Shown here in pieces: positions 7,440-15,684 of a stretch of 64,000 nt of DNA (position 1 is the first letter of the stretch; each line of letters opens with the position of its first letter). Under the pieces are notes generated by a model. It was not told the origin of the DNA, searched no databases, and was given only the letters and a program-made list of their open reading frames with translations. A program made the position numbers and the translations under genes. The stretch spans positions 1-64,000 of the forward strand of contig JAKKUO010000006.1 of NCBI GenBank assembly GCA_021890795.1, written 5' to 3'. Source of the stretch: Bacillota bacterium (lineage in GTDB: Bacteria; Bacillota; Sulfobacillia; Symbiobacteriales; ZC4RG38).

Positions 7440-10063
7440 CCGTCCACCCTCCCCTCGAAGGTCACCTCGGGTACCTCAAACTGCACCTTCCGCCCGTCCT
7501 GGGCGCTGACCTGCACCCGCACCTCGCCGCCGGGGCCCAGGTACCGGCCCGCCGGCTCGATCCGGGCCACTTCCTGGCCCCCCGGCAGGGGGTCCCAGGT
7601 GCCGGTCTCCCAGTTGTAGATGCGGAAGATCCCCTCCGGCGCCGGCATCTGGGGCGGACCGCCGGAGCCGGCCGCCCCGGAGCCGGGGGCCCCCGGGGCG
7701 TCCGCAATCAGCGCGGTGGTCACCTCCAGGACCTCCACCCTGGCCTCCTCCGGCAGCGGCGGAAAGGAGGCAAAGGTCATGTACCCCTCGTCGAACTCGA
7801 CCCACGGCCCGGTCGACCCCTGCAGGACACTCCACTCGTGGCTGGAGCTCTCCACCATGGCCACGACGGCCAGTTCCGGCGGCAGCCGGAAGGGCCCCGG
7901 CGGCAGGCGCAGGGTAAGGCGCTGCTCCACCAAGCTGAGGGCGTGGAGGCGCCGGCCCGGCACCCCGGCCGCCACCCACTCCGCCCCGACGGGATCCCGG
8001 GTGAAAGCCAGAAAGGTGAGGGACAGTTTCCTGGAGCCCGGACCGGGGACCGTCAACTCGATGAGCCGCTGCAGCATCTCCACCCGGCGACCGGTCTCCG
8101 CATCCCGGGGCGGCAACTCGTACGGTTCCCACGGAGAGAGCCCCCCGGCCGCCGGGCCGCCGCCCGCCTGGCGCGGCCGGCCGTACATCCGGGTTGTGAT
8201 GGGCGGACCATGATCAAACGGGTCCTGGGAGGCGATGGGGATCCGCACCTCCCGGCTGGCCCCCGGCGGCAGGTCCCCTAGCCGGGCCACCTCGGCGCCC
8301 AGCAGCACCGCCGCGTCTTCCAGGTGCCAGCCGGTCTCGTTGGTCACCGTACCGACCACCGCGTTGCCCTCGACCCGCAGGTCCGCCGCGATCCGGCCGG
8401 CGCCGCCCTCGAGCCCACGGCGCACAGCCACCGAGCGCACCTGCCACTGGCCGGTGCGGGAGGTCACCGTGGTCTCCCGACCAGTCACCACCTGGTAAGG
8501 GGGCTCCTGGAGAGCGCCCGGGTCGAGAGCAGCCGCGAGCACCCCCGGCTGCGGACCGGGCTCCGAGAGTTCCATCACCCGCACCGGCAGCGGTTCCGGC
8601 AGCCGGACCACCAGTTCATCCCGGCTGGGGGCGAAGAAACCCGCAGCCATGGCCTGCTCCCCGCCGCCCCGGCCGTCGAGGGTGATGTGGCTGACCAGGT
8701 GGACCAGCAGGTCCCGGCCCTGCACCTTCACCCCGACCACGTACAGCCCCAGGCCGGTGGCCAGGGCCAAGGCCGGCACCACCGCCCAGACCCACACCTG
8801 CCGCCGCAGCCGGGCCAGGAGGCCGTGGGCCAGCGGCCCGGCCAGCAGGGCGAAGCCGCCCAGGACCAGGGCCACCGTCTGCCAGCCCGGGATGGCCTCC
8901 GGAGAGACAAACCCGGCCAGTTGGGCCAGCGTCCACAACCACTCCCCCTTTTGCCGCCCCTGGGCGAACACGGCCCAGCCGTGCACACCCTGGTCCGGCT
9001 CCTCCCACAGGGAAAGGACCGGGCTCAGCAGGGCGCGCACGAGGGCCGTCCGGCCCGGCCAGTCGGCCAGGGGGGCCAGAGCCAGGTCGGCCGCCACCAC
9101 CGTGACAGACCCCAGTCCGAGCCTCCCCCGCCAGACCAGGGGCGCCTCCGGGCTGCCCGCCAGGACCGCCCCGCCCTCAGGCCGGAGCCGGGCCACCGGG
9201 GTCGGGGTGGGAGGCGGAGCTTCTCCGGCCCCGGCCCACCGGGCCAGGGGGGTGAGGTCGGCCCCGGTGGCCGCGGCCTCCACCCGGAGGGGCAGGGCGT
9301 CCCCCACCAGAGCCGCCAGGTCCTCGGCCAGGGTCGGTCCGCCGGAGAGGAACAGCGCGCCGCCTCCCTTCACCCACTGGGCGATGGCCTGACGCTGGGC
9401 GGCCGTCAACTCCGCAGCCCGGCCGCCCTGAATGACCAGGGCCTGGAAGGCCTCGAGCCGGTCGCCGGTATCGGGGATGGTCTCCGGGCTGAGTTCCGCC
9501 GCCGGCACCGGGACCGGCAGGCCCTGCCGGTTGAGGGTCAGACCCCGGAAGGCCTGAACCAGCCCCGGCTCCCGGGAGAGCACCCCGATCATCGGGACGG
9601 ACCCGTCCCGGCGGGACGGGAGCCGGAGCGGCTGGCTGGCCAGCAGCCGGTCACCCGCGGTGAGCCGGACCTCCAGCTCCTCGGCCCCGGGCGCCCACAG
9701 GCCGGTCAGGGGGACCCAGAGGGTGAGGTCCTTCTCCACCCCCGCGGGCAGGGCCACCTCAGTGCCGTAACTGCCCCGGGGTACCCGGACCGGCTGGCTG
9801 CCGGAGGCTGTCGACAATCCCACAGCCCAGACCTCGGCCCGGACCGTGAGGTCCTCGGCGCCGCCCCGGAGCCGGATCCGGACCGGCGCCCAGGAGCCCA
9901 GTTTGACCTCCCCGCCCCAGCCCGCCTCTGCGGCCAGAATCTCCGGCTCGCCGGCGGCCAGAGCCCCGGGCGTCCAGAGGCATGCGGCCACCGGCAGCAG
10001 GATCGACACAACAAGACAGGCCAGGAGTCCTCTCCGGGCCCCCTGCATCGACATCGGCGGCAT
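7436..10063 (-). CDS. Large exported/membrane protein of unknown function, first gene of the MoxR/ABC operon
   Basis: This 875-residue protein starts MPPMSMQGARRG after GGAGGAGG, with a signal peptide (LLACLVVSILLPVAACLW...ALAA). Residues about 30-400 are predicted extracytoplasmic beta-rich sequence with a glutamine-amidotransferase-like ALVIQGGRAAELTAAQR and WVKGGGALFLSGG segment. Two membrane helices follow near residues 400-450 (VALVLGGFALLAGPLAHGLL; VWAVVPALALATGLGLYVVG), then a second large extracytoplasmic half. This layout resembles envelope proteins with a ThuA/GATase-like fold seen beside ABC-2 and VWA operons. I cannot name the family with confidence. The gene heads a seven-gene overlapping operon, and its stop overlaps the ATPase start. 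Confidence 0.75.
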   Translation of the reverse strand: MPPMSMQGARRGLLACLVVSILLPVAACLWTPGALAAGEPEILAAEAGWGGEVKLGSWAPVRIRLRGGAEDLTVRAEVWAVGLSTASGSQPVRVPRGSYGTEVALPAGVEKDLTLWVPLTGLWAPGAEELEVRLTAGDRLLASQPLRLPSRRDGSVPMIGVLSREPGLVQAFRGLTLNRQGLPVPVPAAELSPETIPDTGDRLEAFQALVIQGGRAAELTAAQRQAIAQWVKGGGALFLSGGPTLAEDLAALVGDALPLRVEAAATGADLTPLARWAGAGEAPPPTPTPVARLRPEGGAVLAGSPEAPLVWRGRLGLGSVTVVAADLALAPLADWPGRTALVRALLSPVLSLWEEPDQGVHGWAVFAQGRQKGEWLWTLAQLAGFVSPEAIPGWQTVALVLGGFALLAGPLAHGLLARLRRQVWVWAVVPALALATGLGLYVVGVKVQGRDLLVHLVSHITLDGRGGGEQAMAAGFFAPSRDELVVRLPEPLPVRVMELSEPGPQPGVLAAALDPGALQEPPYQVVTGRETTVTSRTGQWQVRSVAVRRGLEGGAGRIAADLRVEGNAVVGTVTNETGWHLEDAAVLLGAEVARLGDLPPGASREVRIPIASQDPFDHGPPITTRMYGRPRQAGGGPAAGGLSPWEPYELPPRDAETGRRVEMLQRLIELTVPGPGSRKLSLTFLAFTRDPVGAEWVAAGVPGRRLHALSLVEQRLTLRLPPGPFRLPPELAVVAMVESSSHEWSVLQGSTGPWVEFDEGYMTFASFPPLPEEARVEVLEVTTALIADAPGAPGSGAAGSGGPPQMPAPEGIFRIYNWETGTWDPLPGGQEVARIEPAGRYLGPGGEVRVQVSAQDGRKVQFEVPEVTFEGRVDG

Positions 10064-10498
10064 AACCTCCTCCGATCGCGGGATCCCGCCGGCTGGTTAC
10101 TCGTAAAGTTAGAACGCCCGAACCCGCCCTCCGGTCCTCCGGCGGCGAACCCGAGGCGGACCCGGCGGCACTGGCGGGCACGCACCGGCCCCACGGGCAC
10201 CGGCGAGAGACGCGCTAGCAAGACCGCCGGGCCGGAACCCTCTCCCCAGGCTACCCGTTGCCAGGACCGGGGAGAGGATTTTAAACTAAATGTTAGCAGC
10301 GTGGTATTTTTGTTATTTTTCGCTTATTCATGGCCTTGACCGGGCTGACAGGGGCCGCCGCCGGCGTGAAGCGGCACCTGCAGCCGCAGGGACGGGGCAG
10401 CACGGACCGCAAGCCAGGCGGGAGCCGATCCCGGAACCCAGGCTGCCGGCGGCTCCCGCCGGACCGCTGCAGTCAACAGGAGTGAGGAGGAACCCCGT
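10064..10498. other. 435-bp divergent intergenic region with an AT-rich island
   Basis: No gene is visible. The stretch 10275-10330 is markedly AT-rich (TTTTAAACTAAATGTTAGC, then TATTTTTGTTATTTTTCG) in an otherwise about 70% GC region and is the likely site of divergent promoters for the envelope operon (left) and the EAL gene (right). No unambiguous -35/-10 pair could be assigned. The EAL gene has a good ribosome site GAGGAGG at its end. Confidence 0.4.
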
Positions 10499-11248
10499 TT
10501 GTCCGCGGCAGGCACCACCAGTATCGCCGCCATCATCCGCCAGAACCGGCTGAGGGTGCTCCTGCAGCCGGTGGTAGACCTGGTCGGGCGGACCGTCTAC
10601 GGTTACGAAGCCCTCTGCCGGGGGCCGGGAGGGACGGAACTGGAATCGCCCCTCGCGCTCTTTTCGGCCGCGGAGGCCGCAGGGCTGCTGCCGGAACTCG
10701 ACGAGCAGGCGCTGCGCAACGCCCTCCGGGTCCTCCCCTCCCTCCCCGCCGGCACCTACCTCTTTGTCAACGTCGACCCCCGCACCCTGGTCCGGAAACC
10801 CGACCTGGTCCTGCGGGCCCTGGAAGAGCAGCCCTGCCGCGGCCGCCTGGTCGTCGAGGTGACCGAGCACGGCGAGGCAGGGCTGGGCTGGCAGGAGGGG
10901 CCCCTGGAGCGGCTCCGGCGCCTGGTGGAGCGGATCGCACTGGACGATGTGGGCAACCGCCATGCCGAACTCTACTCCCTGGTGGCGGTCCGCCCTACCT
11001 ACGTCAAGATGGACCGCTCCCTGGTCCAGGGGGTGAGCCAGGACCGGCGGAAAGCCACCCTGCTCCGGGCCCTGGTCTGCTTAGGACAGAAGATGGGGTT
11101 CATCCCCGTGGCGGAAGGCGTGGAGGCCGGCCCGGACCTTCAGGCCATCCTGCACCTCGGCTTCCGCCACGCCCAGGGCTTCGTCCTCGGCCAGCCGTCG
11201 CCCTACCCCGCCCCCCTCGCCCCGGAGGTCCTGACCGCCCTGGGGTAG
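10499..11248 (+). CDS. EAL-domain cyclic-di-GMP phosphodiesterase, stand-alone
   Basis: This 249-residue cytoplasmic protein starts at TTG 10499 after GAGGAGG and consists of little more than an EAL domain. Visible catalytic elements are YEALCRG (the EAL motif), the Asn of FVNVDP, VVEVTE, LDDVG in place of the usual DDFG, YVKMDRSL (catalytic Lys), VAEGVE and HAQGF. All metal-binding residues therefore appear present, though loop 6 reads DDVGNRHAE rather than DDFGxG, which can weaken dimer-dependent activity. There is no sensory domain. It lies between the envelope operon and sigK, convergent with the latter. An exact inverted repeat GGCCGCCGCGGCGGCC at 11254-11269 follows its stop. Confidence 0.88.
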   Translation: MSAAGTTSIAAIIRQNRLRVLLQPVVDLVGRTVYGYEALCRGPGGTELESPLALFSAAEAAGLLPELDEQALRNALRVLPSLPAGTYLFVNVDPRTLVRKPDLVLRALEEQPCRGRLVVEVTEHGEAGLGWQEGPLERLRRLVERIALDDVGNRHAELYSLVAVRPTYVKMDRSLVQGVSQDRRKATLLRALVCLGQKMGFIPVAEGVEAGPDLQAILHLGFRHAQGFVLGQPSPYPAPLAPEVLTALG

Positions 11249-11294
11249 CGGGCGGCCGCCGCGGCGGCCAGGGGCCCGAGCGCCGGATCTCCTG

Positions 11295-12152
11295 TTAGGT
11301 TTCGCCCCCACGGGGCGGCTCCGGCCCGGCCTCTCTCGGCCTGGCGGCCCCGGGAGCCGTCCCTCTCCCCGCTGCCTCGGGAGGCCGGGCCCCCTCCTCG
11401 CCCCGGGCCGCCTCCGACCGGGATGGCTTGCCGGCCTGCTCTCGCCGCTGTCGCTGCTCCTCCATCAGCTCCCGGCAGAGCTTGAGGACCGCTTTTTTCT
11501 CGATGCGGCTGACATAGGACCGGGAGATCCCGAGCATCCGGGCGATCTCCCGCTGGGTCTTCCGGGGGCCGCCGGCGATGCCGTACCGAAGCTCGAGCAC
11601 CTGGCGCTCCTTTCCCCCGAGGCGCTTCAGCTTCTCCCGAAGCAGCCCCTCCTCCAGCCGCCGGCCGACCAGTTCCGGGACCACATCGGGGTCGGAGCCG
11701 AGGACATCGATCAGGGTGATCTCATTTCCCTCCCGGTCCACCCCGATGGGGTCGTAGAGGGAGACTTCCCCCCGGGTGCGCTTCAGGGACCGGAGGTGCA
11801 TCAGGATCTCGTTTTCGATGCACCGGGCGGCGTAGGTGGCCAGTCGGGTGCCCTTGTCCGGTTTGAAGGTGGCGATGGCTTTGATCAGCCCCACGGTGCC
11901 GATGGAGATGAGGTCGTCGGTCTCCTCGCCGGTATTGTCAAATTTTTTCACAATATGTGCAACTAGACGCAAATTTCGCTCAATAAGGACACTTCTGGCC
12001 TCGGGATCCCCCTTTTGCAGGCGGGTCAGGTAATGGTCCTCCTCCTCCGGCGAGAGAGGCTGGGGAAAGGTGCTGGAGTTGGAGACGTAGCCGGCCATCA
12101 GCATCAGGCTGCGGATCAGCAGTTCGGCCACCTGTCCGAGGAATCCCAGCAT
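11295..12152 (-). CDS. sigK: Sporulation sigma factor SigK (pro-sigma-K)
   Basis: This 285-residue protein starts at ATG 12152 behind GGGAGGTG. The N-terminus MLGFLGQVAELLIRSLMLMA is the hydrophobic pro-sequence removed by SpoIVFB in Bacillus, followed by the SigK-typical STFPQPLSPEEE. Region 2 carries NLRLVAHIVKKF and DLISIGTVGLIKAI, then LATYAARCIENEILMHLR. Region 4 carries RKTQREIARMLGISRSYVSRIEKKA. The gene is uninterrupted, so no skin-type element splits it. It carries an unusual C-terminal extension of about 55 residues rich in Glu/Arg/Gly/Pro. A weak sigma-E-like -10 (CATAGACT, 12204-12197 on the minus strand) lies upstream. SigK directs late mother-cell transcription during sporulation. 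Confidence 0.93.
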   Translation of the reverse strand: MLGFLGQVAELLIRSLMLMAGYVSNSSTFPQPLSPEEEDHYLTRLQKGDPEARSVLIERNLRLVAHIVKKFDNTGEETDDLISIGTVGLIKAIATFKPDKGTRLATYAARCIENEILMHLRSLKRTRGEVSLYDPIGVDREGNEITLIDVLGSDPDVVPELVGRRLEEGLLREKLKRLGGKERQVLELRYGIAGGPRKTQREIARMLGISRSYVSRIEKKAVLKLCRELMEEQRQRREQAGKPSRSEAARGEEGARPPEAAGRGTAPGAARPREAGPEPPRGGET

Positions 12153-12294
12153 CGGTGGCACCTCCCTCGGTCGCACTCCGGACGCTACGTGGCACAAGTC
12201 TATGGGAGGGCCCAAGCCTCTGTGCCAGTCCGGAGGGGACCGGGGCAGGAAACCCCTCGAAGTTCGCGGAGGTAGGCCGAGGTCCGGGCGGCAG

Positions 12295-12303
12295 TGGTAT
12301 ACT
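12295..12303 (+). promoter_or_regulatory. Extended -10 promoter for a leaderless transcript
   Basis: TGGTATACT is a TGn-extended -10 element whose last base lies 6 bases before the ATG at 12310. Transcription would start at or within a base or two of the start codon, and no Shine-Dalgarno sequence fits between. No -35 hexamer is evident 17 bp upstream, which extended -10 promoters tolerate. Confidence 0.65.
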
Positions 12304-12309
12304 GAAGCC

Positions 12310-13602
12310 ATGAGCGCTCCAGACGTGGTCGTGATCGGTGGCGGCCCCGCCGGGCTGATGGCGTGTGTCGCTGCAGCCCGGGCCGGGGCCCGGGTGCTCC
12401 TGTTGGAAAAAGGGCCCCGCCTGGCCAGGAAACTGATCGTCTCCGGCGGGGGCCGGTGCAACCTCACCAACCGGAAGCCCGTCCAGGAACTCATCCAGCA
12501 CATCCCCGGCAACGGCCGGTTCCTGATTCGGGCGCTGCAGGAGTTTGGCAGCGAAGAGATCATCGCCTTCTTCGAAGGGCTGGGGGTCCGGCTGAAAGAG
12601 GAGGACAACGGCCGGATCTTCCCGGTGAGCGACCGGGCGGCGACCGTCGCCGAAGCCCTCATCCGGCACGTGCGGGAACTGGGGGTGACCATCCGGCTGA
12701 ACACGCCGGTGGCCCGGCTCACCTACGCCAACGGCCGGTGCACCGGCTGCATCCTGGCTTCGGGGGAGGCGGTCCCCGCCCGGGCGGTGGTGGTGGCCGT
12801 AGGCGGCTGCGCCGCTCCGGAGACCGGATCCACCGGCGACGGATACGCCTGGGCCCGGGACGCCGGCCACACCATCACCCCCCTCTACCCCGCGGAGGTG
12901 CCCCTCACCGCTGACGAGCCCTGGGTGCGGGAGCGGACCCTCCAGGGCCTCGCCCTCCGGGATGTCGCCCTCACCCTGTGGGACCCCCGGGGGAAGCGGA
13001 TCACCACCCAACGGGGGGACGCTCTCTTCACCCACTTCGGCCTGTCCGGGCCGGCGGCCCTCCGGATCAGCCACTACGTGTCGGTCACCCGGCTGAAGCT
13101 CGGCGACGTGCCCCTCACCCTCACCATCGACCTCCTGCCCGACTGGAGCCCGGAGCGGGCCGGCCGGGAGATCCAGGGGTTGGCGGCTGCCGAGCCCCGG
13201 CGCCTGGTGAAAAACGCCCTCCGCCCCCTCCTGCCGGACCGGATGATCCCGCTCCTGTTGACCCGGGCGGGGGTTCCGCCGGAGGTGACCGGGTCCCACT
13301 TCTCCCGGGCCCAGTGCGAGGCCCTGGTCCGGGCGGTCAAGGCCTTCCCGGTGACCATTACCGGCACCCTCTCCCTGCGGAAGGCCTTTGTCACCGGCGG
13401 CGGGGTGAGCGTCAAGGAGATCGACCCCCGCACCATGGCCTCCCGACTGGTTCGGGGCCTCTTCTTCGCCGGCGAGGTGATGGACGTCCACGGCCACACC
13501 GGCGGGTACAACATCACCATCGCCTTCTCCACCGGGTACGTGGCCGGACGGTCCGCGGCCGCCCTGGCCTTGGAAGAGAGGGAAAAAGGAGAAAACCAGT
13601 AG
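12310..13602 (+). CDS. BaiN/HI0933-family FAD-dependent oxidoreductase
   Basis: This 430-residue flavoprotein has an N-terminal dinucleotide-binding motif VVVIGGGPAGLMACVAAARAG, the family signature LIVSGGGRCNLTN, a middle domain including APETGSTGDGY, and C-terminal FVTGGGVSVKEIDPRTM and GLFFAGEVMDVHG followed by GGYNI. These are the hallmarks of the HI0933/YtfP/BaiN family, which reduces unsaturated substrates or acts on unknown cytoplasmic substrates. It ends with EEREKGENQ. The gene stands alone, divergent from sigK, and is probably expressed as a leaderless mRNA from the extended -10 at 12295-12303. Confidence 0.9.
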   Translation: MSAPDVVVIGGGPAGLMACVAAARAGARVLLLEKGPRLARKLIVSGGGRCNLTNRKPVQELIQHIPGNGRFLIRALQEFGSEEIIAFFEGLGVRLKEEDNGRIFPVSDRAATVAEALIRHVRELGVTIRLNTPVARLTYANGRCTGCILASGEAVPARAVVVAVGGCAAPETGSTGDGYAWARDAGHTITPLYPAEVPLTADEPWVRERTLQGLALRDVALTLWDPRGKRITTQRGDALFTHFGLSGPAALRISHYVSVTRLKLGDVPLTLTIDLLPDWSPERAGREIQGLAAAEPRRLVKNALRPLLPDRMIPLLLTRAGVPPEVTGSHFSRAQCEALVRAVKAFPVTITGTLSLRKAFVTGGGVSVKEIDPRTMASRLVRGLFFAGEVMDVHGHTGGYNITIAFSTGYVAGRSAAALALEEREKGENQ

Positions 13603-13619
13603 CCCTCCGGGCTGCGTAT

Positions 13620-13676
13620 CGATACCGTCCCATTTGTCAGGGCCGCCTGGCCATCCCAGGCGGCCCTGATGTATCG
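13620..13676 (+). terminator. Long inverted repeat after the flavoprotein gene (possible terminator)
   Basis: A 13-bp perfect stem CAGGGCCGCCTGG / CCAGGCGGCCCTG (13638-13650 and 13656-13668, loop CCATC) is flanked by an outer arm CGATAC / GTATCG (13620-13625, 13671-13676). It lies 18 bases after the stop at 13602. There is no T-run, so it may act as an mRNA 3' stabiliser or a weak terminator. Confidence 0.45.
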
Positions 13677-13855
13677 GTGGCAAACCTTTGGGAAACCTTG
13701 TTGGATACGGAACTCGGCAAGGAACCCCCACCCCGGCAGGAAATGGGCCGGTCGCGGCCAAGTAAACAGAAAAAGGGTGTGCACAGGTTCGCCCTAAAGC
13801 CCACATGGCCGGTGCACCCACATGAGGAAACCCCACACGGCGGGAGCGATCGCCT

Positions 13856-14746
13856 TTGCATCAGCAGCGGACCCGAACCCTCCTGGCTACCCTGATCGGG
13901 ACAGTCGCCGCAGCGTCCGCAGCGGCGATCTTACTGATCGCCCCGACACCGGCGGCTGCGGCCGAGCCCATCCGCACCTACCTCAACGGGCGGGAACTCA
14001 CCTTCGACGTACCGCCCCAGGTGGAGAACGGCCGGGCCCTGGTGCCGGTCCGGGGACTCTTGCAACCCATGGGGGCCACCGTCTCCTGGGATGACCGGAC
14101 CCGGACCGTCGCCGCGACCCTGGGGGACCGGAGCATCCGGCTGCGCATCGACGACCGGGTGGCTTACGTGGATGGGCAGCCGGTCGTGCTGGACACCGCT
14201 CCCCGAATCCGGTCCGGCCGGACCCTGGTACCCCTCCGGTTTGTCAGCGAGGGGCTGGGAGCGTGGGTGAACTGGGACCCGGAACTGCGGGCCATCGCGA
14301 TCGATACCCGGACCCCGGTATCCCGGTCGGGCAGTGCGGCGGTCCTGGCCCGGAGCTCCTGGCCGGGCTTCCGGATGGCTGAGATCGCCCGGAGCCTGGT
14401 GGGAAAGCCCTACGCCTGGGGTGGCACCACCCCCGCCGGGTTTGACTGCAGCGGCTTCACCCTCTACGTGGCCCGCCAGGTGGGGGTGGAACTGCCCAGG
14501 ACCTCCCAGGACCAGTTCACCGTCGGCACCCCCGTCCGGGTCGAGGACCTGCTGCCCGGGGACCTGGTCTTCTACAGCACCTATGCCCCAGGCCCGACCC
14601 ACGTGGGGATCTATATCGGCGAGGGTCAGTTCGTCAGCGCCCTGAACGAGTCCACCGGCGTCGCGATCACCGAGATGGATGCCCCCTGGTGGCGCGGCCG
14701 CTACGTCGGTGCCCGCCGCGTGGTGAGTCTGTCCGCCGCGCCGTGA
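13856..14746 (+). CDS. Secreted NlpC/P60 cell-wall peptidase with copper-amine-oxidase-N-like domain
   Basis: This 296-residue exported protein must start after an in-frame stop at 13823-13825, and TTG 13856 (after GGGAG) is the only reasonable start. A signal peptide (LLATLIGTVAAASAAAILLI...AAAA) precedes two copies of a stalk-like repeat of the copper amine oxidase N-terminal domain (NGRALVPVRGLLQPMGATVSW; SGRTLVPLRFVSEGLGAWVNW). The C-terminal NlpC/P60 domain has the nucleophile in FDCSGFT and the histidine in THVGIYIG. It should cleave peptide bonds in peptidoglycan stems outside the membrane. It is a single gene followed by a strong terminator. Confidence 0.92.
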   Translation: MHQQRTRTLLATLIGTVAAASAAAILLIAPTPAAAAEPIRTYLNGRELTFDVPPQVENGRALVPVRGLLQPMGATVSWDDRTRTVAATLGDRSIRLRIDDRVAYVDGQPVVLDTAPRIRSGRTLVPLRFVSEGLGAWVNWDPELRAIAIDTRTPVSRSGSAAVLARSSWPGFRMAEIARSLVGKPYAWGGTTPAGFDCSGFTLYVARQVGVELPRTSQDQFTVGTPVRVEDLLPGDLVFYSTYAPGPTHVGIYIGEGQFVSALNESTGVAITEMDAPWWRGRYVGARRVVSLSAAP

Positions 14747-14822
14747 GCCGGCCCGCCGCGCCCACCGCCTCCTCTCCCCCGGAGGGGGTCGCCTCCGGAG
14801 GGGACCGATGGACCCGTACCGC

Positions 14823-14864
14823 TGCCCCGGCAGGACGCCACCTGCCGGGGCAACTTCTCTTTTA
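14823..14864 (+). terminator. Rho-independent terminator after the NlpC/P60 gene
   Basis: A perfect 12-bp stem TGCCCCGGCAGG / CCTGCCGGGGCA (14823-14834 and 14841-14852) with a 6-base loop is followed by the pyrimidine-rich tail ACTTCTCTTTTA. Confidence 0.85.
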
Positions 14865-14961
14865 GGGTATCCTACGGCAAAGCGGCCTCTTGTGGGCCAC
14901 AGGGTCCCACGGGCCCCACGATCCCAAGGATCCACAGGAGGCGACAGGGAGGGACGGGGAC

Positions 14962-15684
14962 GTGTACCTGCAGGTGGTCGGCCGGGTTGTGATCGCCTTT
15001 GCCCTGCTGTATGCCCTGGCACGGCTCTCCGGCAAGAAGCAGATCTCCCAGCTGACCTTTTTTGACTTTGTCACCGCCATTGCGGTGGGGGACCTGGCAG
15101 CCGGCCACCTGGCGGACCCCGGCAAGCCCCTGGGCCCCTTTGTGGTGGGGCTCCTCACCTGGTTCGGGCTCACCCTGGGCCTGGACCTGTTGGTCCTCAA
15201 GTCCCGGCGGATCGCCAAGGTGCTGGAGGGAGAGCCGACCCTGCTGATCCACAAGGGGCAGATCCTCGAGGACAAGCTCTCCGGCACCCTGCTTCGGGTC
15301 GATCACCTCATGGAGATGCTCCGATCCAAGGGGTTCTTCGACCCCCGTGAGGTGGAGTACGCAATCCTGGAGACCGACGGCAACCTCTCGGTCCTGCCCC
15401 GGAGCGACGCCCGGCCCCTGCGCACCGGGGACTTCGGCCTCGCCCCGCCGGGGAGCGGCGTCTGGGCCGAGGTGATCCTGGAGGGGCGGATCCAGGCCGA
15501 AAACCTCGCCCGGTTTGGCCGGGACACAGCCTGGCTCCGGGACCAGCTCGCGGCCCGGGGGATCTCGGACCTCCGGGAGGTCTTCTACTGTAGCATGAAC
15601 GACCGGGGCGAACTGTACGTCGACCGCTACCGGGACCGGGTGGAGAAGGTGGTAGACATCAGCGACTACCCGGGACCGGGGTGA
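14962..15684 (+). CDS. DUF421 family membrane protein
   Basis: This 240-residue protein starts at GTG 14962 after GGGAGGGACG. The longer in-frame start at 14890 would add a hydrophilic tail not expected in the family. Three N-terminal membrane segments (VVIAFALLYALARLSG; FFDFVTAIAVGDLAAGHL; VVGLLTWFGLTLGLDLLVL) are followed by the DUF421/YetF cytoplasmic beta domain, with the conserved GKKQISQLTFFDFV and GFFDPREVEYAILETDGNLSVL elements. YetF-like proteins are common in spore formers, and some are sporulation-related; the exact role is unknown. Its 3' end overlaps, tail to tail, the last 26 bases of the nuclease-like gene on the other strand. Confidence 0.88.
   Translation: MYLQVVGRVVIAFALLYALARLSGKKQISQLTFFDFVTAIAVGDLAAGHLADPGKPLGPFVVGLLTWFGLTLGLDLLVLKSRRIAKVLEGEPTLLIHKGQILEDKLSGTLLRVDHLMEMLRSKGFFDPREVEYAILETDGNLSVLPRSDARPLRTGDFGLAPPGSGVWAEVILEGRIQAENLARFGRDTAWLRDQLAARGISDLREVFYCSMNDRGELYVDRYRDRVEKVVDISDYPGPG

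Noticed and set aside
8324-10339. 671-codon open frame on the plus strand opposite the large exported protein
   Set aside because: No domain, composition of a shadow frame; the minus-strand gene has a signal peptide, ribosome site and operon overlap.
12980-13836. Long minus-strand extension in front of sigK
   Set aside because: It overlaps the BaiN-like flavoprotein in antisense; the sigK start at 12152 has a good ribosome site and the known pro-sequence.
14865-14961. T-box or riboswitch before the DUF421 gene
   Set aside because: The spacer has GGGCC/GGCCC inverted pieces but no conserved T-box or riboswitch sequence and no terminator/antiterminator pair.
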